A stretch of 64,000 nt of DNA, taken from the NCBI RefSeq assembly GCF_036588685.1, contig NC_086386.1:48035878-48099877 (forward strand). Direction: 5' to 3'. The notes under the pieces were generated by a model that searched no databases, was not told where the DNA came from, and was given only the letters and a program-made list of their open reading frames with translations. Origin of the DNA: Mytilus trossulus. Its lineage: Eukaryota; Mollusca; Bivalvia; Mytilida; Mytilidae. Made by a program: the position numbers and the translations under genes. Of the stretch, positions 25,001-35,975 are shown one piece after another (positions within the stretch are counted from its first letter, which is position 1; each line of letters begins with the position of its first letter).

Positions 25001-28000
25001 ATTAATAATAATTTATCTGCACCAAAGTGCTTTTTCGAAGTGCTGACTACTGGGCTGGTGATACCTTCGGGGAATTATAACACCACCAGCCGTGGCATTG
25101 ACCCAGTGGTTGTAAATAAACAAATCATAGACATCAGGATTAAATTTTCTATTTACACCAGACGCGCGTTTCGTCTATAAAAGAGAATCTCGAATAAAAA
25201 TAAATTAAAAAGGCCGAAAAAAGTGCGATGTTGAAGAGCATTGAGGATCAAAATTCCTAACGTTTTTCCAAATACAGCTAAGGTATTCCTGAGGTAGAAA
25301 AGCCTTAGTATTTCAAAATTTCAAAAGTTTTGTAAAAAGTTGATTTATAAATATGACCACATCAATGATATTTCATATCAGCACCGAATACAGACATACG
25401 AAAGAATCCAAAGCTGCATAAAAGTTTTCTCGCGTTAGAGCATGCATAAAGATTATGGTAATGATAGCTTATTTTGCTTTCAAATAAAATAAATCAGTGT
25501 TTCGATTTGTTCTTTGGCTTAAATTTTATCTGTGTTTTTTGTGATCAATCTTTGTACTAATGCATGGTTTGAAGACACGAGTTATTTAATAATGGATAAA
25601 CAAAACAGTGCCACATAACACAGAAATTCAAAATGAATAAGTGCTTAACACGAAGCACCAAAAAAATTGACTTGATGTTAAATACCTTGTTCATAAACAG
25701 TCCTACATGCAGTACATATCGAAGGAATGTTTCAAAGGATTCGTTTGTCATCAGCATATCACAAGCAGTAGAAATAGTATTTACATAGTCTGGGATGTAG
25801 TCAAGACTGTCAATTTCTCCTATCGTTATCATGGTATTTATCCACAGTTCATATTGTGGTAAACTTATTAATCGAGAAACAAAGTAGTCGGCTTTGCTCA
25901 GCTTTTTAAATTCTTCTGGTAATACCTCTCGAAGTGAATCGGCCTACAAGTTTACATAATGTATTAAATAAAAACAATGCAAGAAGGAAATTATGGTCCA
26001 CAGAAAACGTTTTTTTTTAATATGCACCTCATCAACAATCGAATATAACTCATGTGGCGAAGAACTGTAAACAGTTTCTGTTCACCAGTAACACTCGTTG
26101 TGTTGTTCATGGCAAAATGGAACTTACATGAGAAAAATAAACAAGAAAAGACAACTATAACACTGCAAATTAAAATTATCCTTATTCATCGAAGAGACAT
26201 AGGTTTATTTTTTCATGTTATGTTTATTCTGTGTTTTTTTTCTTCTTTTCATGTTTTTTTTAATATAAAATACAGATTAATGTGAGATTTTTGTAGTTGT
26301 TTCCATTTTAACTGTGTAATAAAACAGGTTAAGATACAGTCTTACACACTTTTTTTAAGTGAATGTGTATGTTTTTGTTGTTATTGATATAATAATAATT
26401 TTCATTTTTTTTTTACACATTTATAATACCTGTATATGAATAAAATTTTGACTACTGTTCTTAGATGTTTTTAGAATTGTGACACTTTAGACATTTATAG
26501 ATATAACCAAGTTTCATCATCAACTATTGTGGCCGCTTGTTTTAGGGGATGCATTATACATGTGTTACCCTGCCCCCAAACAAAATTCTAGTTTTATTTT
26601 CTGTTACATTTGTTTTCTACCATATCATGAATATAGTTATTGGTTTTAAAATATCCAATACCTCATCCGTATTTGGTAAATTCTCTTTCAATGATCGATA
26701 ACTTGATAGTCCTAGTCCTGCAGTAGACCCTTGTCTTATCATTTCAATTAATTCGTCTGGGGACTTATGCATTTTGTTCAAGAAGATATCTATCCTCATT
26801 GCTTTTTGCCGTTCAACTATATTCTGAAAATAGTTAAAAAAATTGACATCATTTTATAAAGAACTCAATACATATCTTCTGATTATTTTTTCTTCCTTTC
26901 ACTATTTTTTCTTAGGTTGGTTTTGCCGAAAATCTATGTTGATGAAAAAAATATATTTTGCAGTGGATTTGATCAAATTAAACTCATTGCTATTATGTTA
27001 TTTTTTTTAAACACAGTAATTGCATGCCCATGGTAATCCTAAAACAACACTGTAATCATTGTGACAAAAATCCTAGATGTGCAATTGAATAATACATTAC
27101 CAAGTAACGTCAATTCCGTTTCCGAATGTAGGAGAAACAGCTTTTTTTTAGCAACACAGTTATTGCATGCCAATGGTAACCTAGAACAGCACTGTAATCA
27201 TTGTGACAAAGACCCTAGATGTGCAATTGAATTATACATGACCAAGTAACGTCAATTCCGTTTCCGAATGTAGGAGAAACAGCTTTTTTTTTTAAGCAAC
27301 ACAGTTATTGCATGCTAATGGTAACCCTAAAACAGCACTGTAATCATTGTGACACAAACCCTAGATGTGCATTGAATTATACATGACCAAGTAACGTCAA
27401 TTCCGTTTCCGAATGTAGGAGAAACAGCTTTTTTTTTTAGCAACACAGTTATTGCATGCTAATGGTAACCCTAAAACAGCACTGTAATCATTGTGACACA
27501 AACCCTAGATGTGCAATTGAATAATACATTACCAAGTAACGTCAATTCCGTTTCCGAATGTAGGAGAAACAGCTTTTTTTTAGCAACACAGTTATTGCAT
27601 GCCAATGGTAACCTAGAACAGCACTGTAATCATTGTGACACAAACCCTAGATGTGCAATTGAATTATACATGACCAAGTAACGTCAATTCCGTTTCCGAA
27701 TGTAGGAGAAACAGCTTTTTTTTTAGCAACACAGTTATTGCATGCTAATGGTAACCCTAAAACAGCACTGTAATCATTGTGACACAAACCCTAGATGTGC
27801 ATTGAATTATACATGACCAAGCAACGTAAATTCCGTTTCCGAATGTAAGAGAAACATTTTTGCTGGTTCATATTGATATGTATACAAAAATGAAGTGAGA
27901 TCATTAATTCTAACCTGTATCTTTAACACTTTACTGTTATGTATCGTCAACTGGTTAATACACACATACACAAATAGCGTAAAGCAGTGAACATTTGAAG

Positions 28001-29391
28001 AATTATTCCAGCTACGTGAAGTAGGTATTACCTTTGTAATAGATGACGCTCTTTTACTTGTATTTTCTTTACATGAGAACAGTTTCTCTAACTCTGGATA
28101 ATTTACTGGAACTTTATCTTTCATTTTCTTTATCTTGTTCCAAACACTCTTATCTACAATTAAAATTGATTTTTTTAACGGATATTTTCTAGGCATATAA
28201 AAACATTCGTTTTATTTGTCATAGGCATTACAAAATAGGTCATGTTGATATATCTATTTATCTCGAAATCTTATCATTTCTAAAATATCTTCTTTTGAAA
28301 GCAAATATTGAAATAATAAGGTCAATTCAAATCATAAATTGAATGTATTCATTTCTTTTTCCAAATATTTTCCACAGAAAAGTAACTTCAAAGGGATTCA
28401 ATATATTTTCAACATAAAGATACAAAGTGAATAATGTAGTGCAAAATATATGTTATAACTCGATTTGCCTTCATATACCTTTGATTGTAGCGATTCTCGC
28501 CCACGACAACGTTTTCATCTTCTGCTTAGGATCTGGTACATTTATTGGTAAAGATGGCATTGCTAACACATTCGAGGTCGGTGGCGGAGGCGGCGGTGGA
28601 GGTGGAGGCGGACTCATGCACGTGGCAATTGGTGGTACTGCATTTACCTCTTCTGGTATCGAATCAAATGATGTTAATTCTGTATTTGTGTCTAATGAGA
28701 CAGTCTCTGACGTTAAATCTGTTTAAGAAGAATCAAATATTAATCAGTATTGAATTGCAAGTATAAAAAATGGCATGTAATCAAGATGAAAAATGAGTAA
28801 ACAAAAAGATAAGACTGGTAAAGGAATACAACAATAAAGAGTAACCTTGGTAGGTTTCAAGTTCTTTTTCTTTATTTTTACTATCCACATACATCGTTAT
28901 GGTATTTGCAGGCTTGATGCAATCATTAAGATTTTTCACCTTTTTAACAATATTTTTTTTTCAAAACAGAATTAACATTTTTACATTAGATTGCTGCGTT
29001 ATCTATACATGTACATTTATACTATAGCATGTAATTTCAGATATGTGTATACAAATAATTCAAGATACATTTATCTAAAAGTTTATATTCAAGGATATTG
29101 ACGTTTTTTTTCGCGGTGTTTTGTTCTCTTAATATACATCAATATGCATTGATGTCGTCTGATTTTACACTTATAGATAGCATACTTTTCCCTTTCGTGA
29201 TTGACTGAATCTGAATCTAAATCGCAGAAACTCTTATTTCTAATCCCCCCCAAACTTTTGTGTTTGAAGATATGCCTTCCCTTAAGGGATGTTTTTATAT
29301 TTGTGTTTCCTAATGAAACAACAGGTTTCGACACATGGAGCAACTGTGACCTATAATTTACCGCTTTCACTGTTTCTAAATGTTTCATCAT
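22011..29391 (-). CDS. Formin with FH1 and FH2 domains (INF2/FHDC1-like)
   Basis: Coding exons on the minus strand: 29391-29362 (inferred first exon), 28939-28846, 28718-28479, 28153-28032, 26823-26662, 25943-25686, 24668-24487, 23749-23629, 22693-22538 and 22178-22011. Every junction has GT/AG borders and agreeing phase. The total is 1533 bases, 510 residues plus TAA. Residues 78-88 are eleven prolines (a minimal FH1). The FH2 domain spans about 105-455: PKQKMKTLSWARI (lasso), VWNKIKKMK, YPELEKLFS, RIDIFLNKM, ELIEMIRQGS, LSKADYFVSRL, YELWINTMI, CDMLMT, YVLHVGLFMN, GFDICSMQKLSETKS and TLLEFLVHEI. A basic 55-residue tail follows, containing SLRRKS. Formins nucleate and cap actin filaments; the blocks around IFLNKM and SKADYF most resemble INF2. 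No GTPase-binding/FH3 region is seen upstream, so autoinhibition of the usual kind is unlikely. The first exon is uncertain: a second frame from an ATG at 29470 (MPHEMSVITENSSEEV) overlaps it but cannot join in phase. Confidence 0.9.
23090..23520. repeat. Minisatellite with 27-base unit, followed by an inverted stretch
   Basis: About nine to ten units of an 'AAGCTGTAATTAAACTGTA' plus 'CATCTGTA' type run from 23093 to 23345. At 23440-23515 related sequence appears in inverted orientation ('cagtttatatacagctttaa'), so the region can form a long hairpin. It lies in the formin intron between exons ending at 23629 and starting at 22693. Confidence 0.8.
24057..24245 (-). mobile_element. 3' end fragment of a Penelope-like element
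   Basis: The reverse complement matches the 3' part of the element at 45355-45540 almost base for base: 'gatcacccctagtttttggt', 'catggcgttgtcagtttg', 'gactgtccctttggtatc'. The shared frame reads ALSVCFRFMSLTVPLVSFVP. It is a truncated insertion in a formin intron. Confidence 0.75.
24295..24314 (+). repeat. Run of 20 guanines
   Basis: An uninterrupted G run in the formin intron (C on the transcribed sense strand), directly next to the Penelope-like fragment. Its true length may differ because homopolymers are hard to sequence. Confidence 0.9.
24761..25130 (-). repeat. Dispersed repeat family B copy
   Basis: Starts 'accaggataaaattttgtat' and contains 'cagacgcgcgttttgtctac', 'gactcatcagtgatgctc', 'gagcattgaggacc' and 'gtgctgactactgggc'. 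A second, shorter copy follows in the same orientation. It lies in a formin intron. Confidence 0.8.
25131..25400 (-). repeat. Dispersed repeat family B, second adjacent copy
   Basis: 'catcaggattaaattttcta' and 'ccagacgcgcgtttcgtcta' repeat the start of the copy at 24761. The unit is truncated after the 'tatgaccacatcaatgata' block. The two copies are head-to-tail. Confidence 0.75.
27011..27855. repeat. Minisatellite, six units of about 144 bases
   Basis: The unit begins 'cacagttattgcatgc.aat' and includes 'cactgtaatcattgtgaca', 'ccctagatgtgcaattgaa' and 'gtcaattccgtttccgaatg', ending in a T run of variable length. Units start near 27011, 27154, 27299, 27443, 27585 and 27729. They are more than 90 percent alike by eye, so expansion is recent. 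The frames at 27061 and 27493 are translations of the array. It lies in the formin intron between FH2 exons 28032 and 26823. Confidence 0.9.
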
Positions 29392-29394
29392 CTG

Positions 29395-30200
29395 TTTCTA
29401 TTGGGCGTAGGGAACCTTCGTCAACTTCTTCACTGCTATTTTCTGTGATAACGCTCATTTCATGTGGCATCCTTCTGTGGCAATGCAAAAATTAAAAGTT
29501 TAAATTAAGTAAAAAGGCGAGAGAGATAAACGGCCGTGACTGCAACCCATTCTAAAGCATATTTGTTTTCTCGACTGTTTATCTTGAAATTACATGTGAA
29601 AAAATCATAACAAAGGTTTTCACAAGTAATATCACAAATTACCTTGAGATAACAAAATGAACTTACCACATTTTAGAGGTTTGAAACGAAATTTGATTTT
29701 TTTTTAATATTCCGAAACTAACATTTCATAGACTTAGTTGGTAAAGAGGTGTCCATAATTCTTTCAGAGAAGAGACGACTATCGTCAATGTGACCTGCTG
29801 GTCTATTTCATTTTAAGATAAGCAGTATCAGCAATGGGATTTCCTCTAGAAGATATAAATAGATAAAAACACGAACAGAACTTAAGAAAACAGGTTAAAA
29901 TATATATCTTGAAACGAATAACAAAAATTGATATGCTTTTTAATTTTGTTTTATAATTCTTTTTAAAATATTTTCGAAAACAGCTTACTAAGTTATAAAG
30001 CGCAAATGATTACCATGATTACAAATGAAAAGAAAAAAAACCGAATAAAAGATATACAATGTATTATATATACACTTCATGCTATATTTTTGAATTTTGG
30101 GTGGAATCCATACATAAGGAACTTGATTATGACTCAATTCAGAACTACAATATATATTCTAATGCAACAACGTTTGTAACGTTCATTTTGATTGGATAAC
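29395..30200. other. Formin upstream region, no other gene recognised
   Basis: Contains the 5' flank of the formin gene and an alternative minus-strand start at 29470. No clear TATA box or second gene is seen. Confidence 0.4.
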
Positions 30201-30213
30201 GTCACTTATTTAC

Positions 30214-30502
30214 ATGGCATCAATTGACAATTGATGCTATGGGACGTACGCGCAAGCGCAGACGGCATATGACAGATTTTAAAAACAAGTTTGAACGTTG
30301 TTTTATGTCAGTTTCATTAGAATGGAGATAACAATATTGTATTTTATGCTCCGATGGCATCAATTGGGGATTTTATGGTCGCAAATACCCGTTTACTGTC
30401 TCCGCTAACGCGTCGCCAGTAAACTTAATTTGCGACCATCAAATCCCCAATTGATGCCGTCGGAGCTTATAATACAATACAGTTATCTCCTAAATGAAAC
30501 GC
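30214..30502. mobile_element. Foldback (palindromic) element
   Basis: The arms 30311-30390 and 30415-30502 are near-perfect inverted copies. The left has 'tggcatcaattggggatttt' and 'atggtcgcaaat'; the right has 'atttgcgaccatcaaatccc' and 'caattgatgcc'. The loop is GC-rich ('gctaacgcgtcgcc'). A smaller hairpin using the same 'ggcatcaattga' word is at 30214-30242. Non-coding, MITE-like. Confidence 0.75.
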
Positions 30503-32490
30503 ACCAAAATCCTTTTTTATGTTTTATGATAAAGACCATTTTAACTAGTAGGTACTCCTGATACATTGTTTATAAATGCATTTTATATAAAAGATGCATG
30601 TTTAACCTCCTCAAATAAGTCATGCTGCGTTGATTTTGAAATTTGTCACAGCATATCATATTTGGTATTTTGTTGCAAAAACACTTGAATATGCAAACAT
30701 TATAACAAATATTGTTTGTTGTCATCAATTAGAAGTAAATTTATTGATCTGTCATTTGATCTTGATATAATCTAAAACGTCTTAAAAATAAGTTATGCAG
30801 TCATGATCAGTTTTTTCAGTCAGTTTTCAAATTTAGTTAACTGCGATCAATTTAATTACCGTTACATCGATATTGTTCATCAGCATTTCTGTAGTTGTAG
30901 ACGTGAATGAAATTTCCTGAAAAAATGAGCTTATTCTGAACATTTCTTCATTGAATTGCCTGAGCAGTACCGAATCTGAAATCTTTCTTCATACTGAATT
31001 TTTCAGGCTTCTTGGAGTTGTTCAAATCAAACTGAAAATGGCAATTCCAATTTGGTTTACTAGGAAATCCAAATATAGTTTATCTACTAGTACAGTTTAC
31101 ATTGTCCTGTCGATAAACCTTATATAATGATTGTAAAAGGTTATCAAAGCATGTTTGATATATCTAGGTAACATTATTAAATCTGAACTAGAACGTAAAA
31201 CAAATATACCAATGATGATGTAAACACGTAAACGAAGCCATTACATCGCACAATATGGATAGTATAACCTTTAGAAAACAACATCTACATGTACGTGAAA
31301 ATCATTTAAAACAAAATGCTAATATCTGTAAATTTACAGTTTGTAAAGTTCCGTTATACGTTTTAAATCTTAGGTCATAACTCTATCTGGCAGTGTTTTT
31401 TTCTCTATTGTCTGATTTTTTTCTGTCATGGCCCATGATTGTTTATAGTACAAACAGGTTCATATTTTGGCATCCCAAAGGATTTGTTTCAAGCGTATCT
31501 GCAACTTAAAGTAGTGCGCAAATTCATTTGAGTTTTAAACAAGAACCACCAATTTTGTCCTCTCACATATTTCATACTTTTCTAGAAATATATATAACAA
31601 AGTAAAAACGTACGTCCAAGGAAAACTTTTAAAGGTATTAGCCTAAAATGGGGAAATATTTCTTTTTCCTAGACGTTTTCTCATTTTCCTCTAGATGCTG
31701 TTTTTTCTCCAGATGCTATGTGTAGCATAATCCCTCGCCCATTGCTTATATGTTGAAAAGTCGAGGATATGATTAATTAAGAAAGCTAAAATATGTGTGG
31801 GTTTAGTGTGGCGCTACTGTAAAGTTTTAGGGAAACTGTCATTTTTTTCAAAATTCTGCGAAAAATTAGTATTTAACGAAGTTAATATAATAGTGACATA
31901 CAAATACGTCACTAATGATGAAATTAGAGAAATCGTGTTTAGCTGCCAAACTTTTGGACATTTAACATATTTTTTCATCAAAAGTTCAACCTACTTGTGC
32001 ATTTAAAAAAGATTGTAGGTTACTTTTGAACTTAAATATCATGTTCTTAAGTTTTTTCTGAAAAATAAACATACTAGTATTTGGGAATTGATCAGAGTGA
32101 AGAAAATATGTATTGTATGAATGAAACAAAGACTCGGGAAGGAACATTTGGCTTTCAATTGGAAAACGAGAATACTATACTTTAGGTAGAGGCAACAAAA
32201 TACACTTTTAAATTCATCAAACAGTTGTTGAAATGATTCTTAACGTTCAAATAGCGTGGTATTCGAATAAATCATCAACATTTCGGCAAACATTTCTCTT
32301 CATTGACACTTCCCGCACAATCAAATGAATGCACATCAGAATGAGTCTTTTTGTCGTATGGAAAAAAATCAGGTCACTATATTTTTATTCTCCATTCAGA
32401 CTTTTAGAATGTCTCTCATAGAAGATATTAAAATTCTAATTCCTCATCAGCAGTATTCCTATATATTCACTCATTGGGTTTTAATATTTT
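30503..32490. other. No gene recognised
   Basis: AT-rich, with only short frames on both strands and no recognisable exon or repeat. Confidence 0.5.
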
Positions 32491-32494
32491 TTAT

Positions 32495-33115
32495 ACCGCC
32501 CTCGTTCTATTTGAGCAGTCAAAATGCGTTGAACGTATATTCTAATGTCATATACAGTCACTGACTTGATATCTCTTTTCCCCATGAATTTATAAATAGA
32601 AATTGGCGAAATTATGATTAATTATGCATACGACATATTCAACCTGTTCTTGTTTCCAATGAATACAGCGACTCAAACTTATTTGTTTTCCAATTTTTAG
32701 TGAAAAACATATTTTATTTGATTTTATTTTTGGTTTGCAAACTACAAATAATTATGTTTTATGCTTATTGTTGATATTTTAGTTTATTCTTAAACAAATT
32801 CGTTCACCATCGATTGTGGATTTCAACAGGTTATGTATATTTCATTGTGTTTTTTATTCCTCCACCTGCATGATATGAGGCCTTATTTTATAAAAGGGGA
32901 GATTTCCCAATATTAAAATCAAATAAAATCATTAACACATGAAACAACAATTGAAAATAATTTTTTTAGATTGCAGTATAAAGACAATAATAGTGCATTG
33001 ACTTGAAATATCAACAATATGTGTATTCGGCCCGAAACAGGGGAAAAAGCTCGGCAGAGTCTCCTTATATCGTTGATATGTCAGGTCAATGCACTATTAT
33101 TTTCTACGTCTTAAG
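32495..33115 (+). mobile_element. Dispersed repeat family D with terminal hairpin, copy 1
   Basis: Paralogous to 55505-56150 throughout: 'ctatttgagcagtcaaaatg', 'gtcatatacagtcactgac', 'caacaattgaaaat'. The 3' end folds back: 'aataatagtgcattgacttg' is answered by its reverse complement 'gtcaatgcactattatt', with 'ttcggcccgaaacag' in the loop region. No long open frame is seen. Confidence 0.8.
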
Positions 33116-33810
33116 TTTTTACTGAAGTATCAGCTGTACCGTCTTTTCCTTTTCTTCATGTATCAAAAAAGATATCGTTTGAAGATGACGGCCCAATGAT
33201 CAGTGATTCAAAAAACAATTCTTCACAAAATGTTAATAAGTTTTCAGCAGTTGGTTTATACACGAACGAAATTTAGCTGATTTTATTTTCTCCTATAACA
33301 TAACATTAAAACAAAGTTGAGATGATATATTTGAAAAAGTATGATCACTGATGGATTTGTTTAAATCGTTGTCAAGACTTGTTACTTCCAATTTGGTATT
33401 GTCTTGGTTACAGATTGACATTTTCAGTTCCATTTTTACATATCTAAGATCCAAGTTAACATTTCTGACTATCAAATTATGGTCAACTTGAAAAAGACAA
33501 ATGTCAAGTTTGAAAGGTGAGTTTGTTTAACATATATCCCTACCGGTCTTTAATTTTTCATGATGCTACTTAGAATGGCAGATCTCTGACTAAATCTGTA
33601 AATAATGGCAACAGTAGTATACCGCTGTTCAAAAGTCACAAATTAGTTGATAAAAAGTATATCCAGGTTACGAACTGAAACCGATGGAACCACATATAAT
33701 ATAACATTGTATAACAAAAACAAACATCAACACACATAGAAACGGACTACTTGATAACAACTGCCATATTTCTGACCTTGTACGGGACATTTTAGAGATA
33801 TCGTAAATGA
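33116..33810. other. No gene recognised
   Basis: A minus-strand frame at 33293-33475 (MIVRNVNLDLRYVKMELKM) looks mildly protein-like but has no neighbours in phase and no known domain. Confidence 0.4.
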
Positions 33811-33814
33811 TAAT

Positions 33815-34540
33815 AAGAAATCCCTTGTTGAAGCTGTAAAAGTCATTCAACTTGTCATTTCAGAATTGTTGTTTTTTAACTCACAACTTATTATACATGT
33901 TATAAAGGTAAAGATTTTTTTTTTCTTTTTAATTTCTGTCCAAACTGAGAAATCACTTATTTAGAATGTTAAAATCAATACAAAAAAAGTTGTTTTACCT
34001 GTTTTATCTGTGTGTCTTAAGCTATCAAATAATGTTTGTAAATAAACAAGATAATACTAAATACTTCGAATTAACTATAAATAAACCGCTGGTAATTCAG
34101 ACTTCCACATGTTCAAGTCTATTTTTATCTTTCCCAATATTCTATTTTTACATGTCTCGTTACGGAAAGCTTTTGGGAAATATACTTTCATTTTGCATAG
34201 TAAGTAATATGTTATAATTTTTTTGTTTAACCTAAACGATGGACAAAACATACACAAATCTTTATTTTCAGACAATTATTATATTTTAAAAACAAGATTT
34301 TTTAATAATTTTAATAAGAAAAGTACTCGGAAATACCAAAAGTCTTCTTATTCATATGGTGTATTACATAGTAGATAAGTATATATACGATAATAAATTG
34401 GGCCAAGTACATCTTTTTATGGTTGACAACAAAATACATAGACATTTTCTCTTTCATAAATAATAATTAACGATTGCGCAATACACATGATTAAATAAGT
34501 TTATAAGTATTGAAAACTTACAAGAAATAATACACACATG
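33815..34540 (+). repeat. Dispersed repeat family C, copy 2
   Basis: Matches 19070-19740 in order. The shared frame QDNTKYFELTINKPLV is longer here and reads on to SFPIFYFYMSRYGKLLG within 33966-34217, but has no start context or known domain. It may be the remains of a small gene carried by the repeat or a duplicated intron segment. Confidence 0.65.
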
Positions 34541-35510
34541 TTCATGAGTCAGCAACCCAAGAACACATAAATAACATATATTAAATATCAAAACTTATAG
34601 TGATTACTTACGTCTTTCAAAACACAATCTCGAGTCGAACTCATAGACGAGACGACATTCTGCACACTTCATGCAGATTTGTCTTTTGTCATTGATAATG
34701 CGTCGACATCATTCACCTGGACATTCAATTTTTTTTAAAAGTTATAAACATACACTGTAATATACATTTGTTACAATCATACGATAATAAAATTGAGAAT
34801 GAAACATATACATTTGTACATAAATAAACATACATATACACGTAAGAAAAGAATTTGATAATTGTCATTTTTTCCGAAAAAAAAACTTTTTTATACTCCC
34901 AATGCAATTTAGTCGGGCGGATTTCTCGCCATTCTCACGACATAGACATTTTCTAATTGAATATTAATGTATTGAATTTAGTTTATTTTCATTTTTATCC
35001 AGGACAAAATATGTAATAGAATCAAAAGTATTGGATTCTGTCTTCAATTTATACGTACACAATAATAAATATCCGAGAAAACACAGTAGAAAACGTGTAG
35101 ACGGGAAACGTTAGTTTTTTCATTTATATTTGACATACACAAATCGGTGGGTTTTTTTTGTTGCTTAAGATGCTACCAATTGTTATAAATACCTTACTCA
35201 TATATTTATTACCTTTCTTTTATCAAATCTGTCTCAATTATACTTAGTCATACTCTGACCTATATTATGTAACATGCATCAGATATATATGCATCCGTTG
35301 TTTACATGTCAATGTTCAGCTCCAAATGTTTACTTGGTCGTATTTTAGGTAGAATAGCGTTTGTTCAATAGATAGGTTTAGTGCCGATAAGATAACTCGC
35401 AATCTAATTCATCTATACTACTAAAATAACGAGGTCCAATTTGTAAGCCGTCATCACGTAAAAACGATGAATCAAAGAATTCAACTTTATATGTAACTTA
35501 TTTAGTACAT
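34541..35510. other. No gene recognised
   Basis: AT-rich sequence without sustained frames or clear repeats. Confidence 0.5.
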
Positions 35511-35513
35511 GTA

Positions 35514-35975
35514 CAATGCTGTTGATTAAAAATTACACCACTCGAACCCTTTTGTTTTCCATATAATTAATATTGCCAATTATTAAGAAGTTCCGGGTGG
35601 AATCCGATACCGATACCAATTATAGTATATTCACCTGTTACCTATTAGCTTATCGGTATTTAATATTTTGTTATATACACGGGTCGTTATCACAGGGTTG
35701 ACACAACTAACTTCAAGCATTGTCACATTGTTCCCGATTGTAGTATTTAAATCAGTATGACTGTCTAAGATGGCAATACCAATATAAAAATATCGACCCA
35801 AAATAAGGCGTATAGGTACAGCATGTACAGTTTTCAATTTGTTAGCCGGAATGACGTAAAACAGCAAATCAATAACTCATAAGGGACAATGCTGTTGATT
35901 AACAAATACTCCTTTCCAGGCCCTTTTGTTTACCAAATAAATAAAAATACCAATAATTGATAAGTTCCGGGTCGA
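35514..35975 (+). repeat. Pair of direct repeats about 370 bases apart
   Basis: 'acaatgctgttgattaa', a 'cccttttgtttt/acca' block and 'aagttccgggt' occur at 35514-35600 and again at 35887-35975. The segment between holds the chance frame 35631-35867. Confidence 0.65.

Noticed and set aside
27061-27681. Two 62-residue proteins repeated in the same strand
   Set aside because: They are translations of minisatellite units in a formin intron; neighbouring units are frame-broken.
28427-28726. Plus-strand open frame with a glycine run
   Set aside because: It is the antisense of the formin FH1 exon; the prolines read as glycines on the other strand. The minus-strand exon has agreeing splice phases and domain matches.
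33293-33475. 60-residue minus-strand frame
   Set aside because: Slightly protein-like but isolated; no splice partner or domain.
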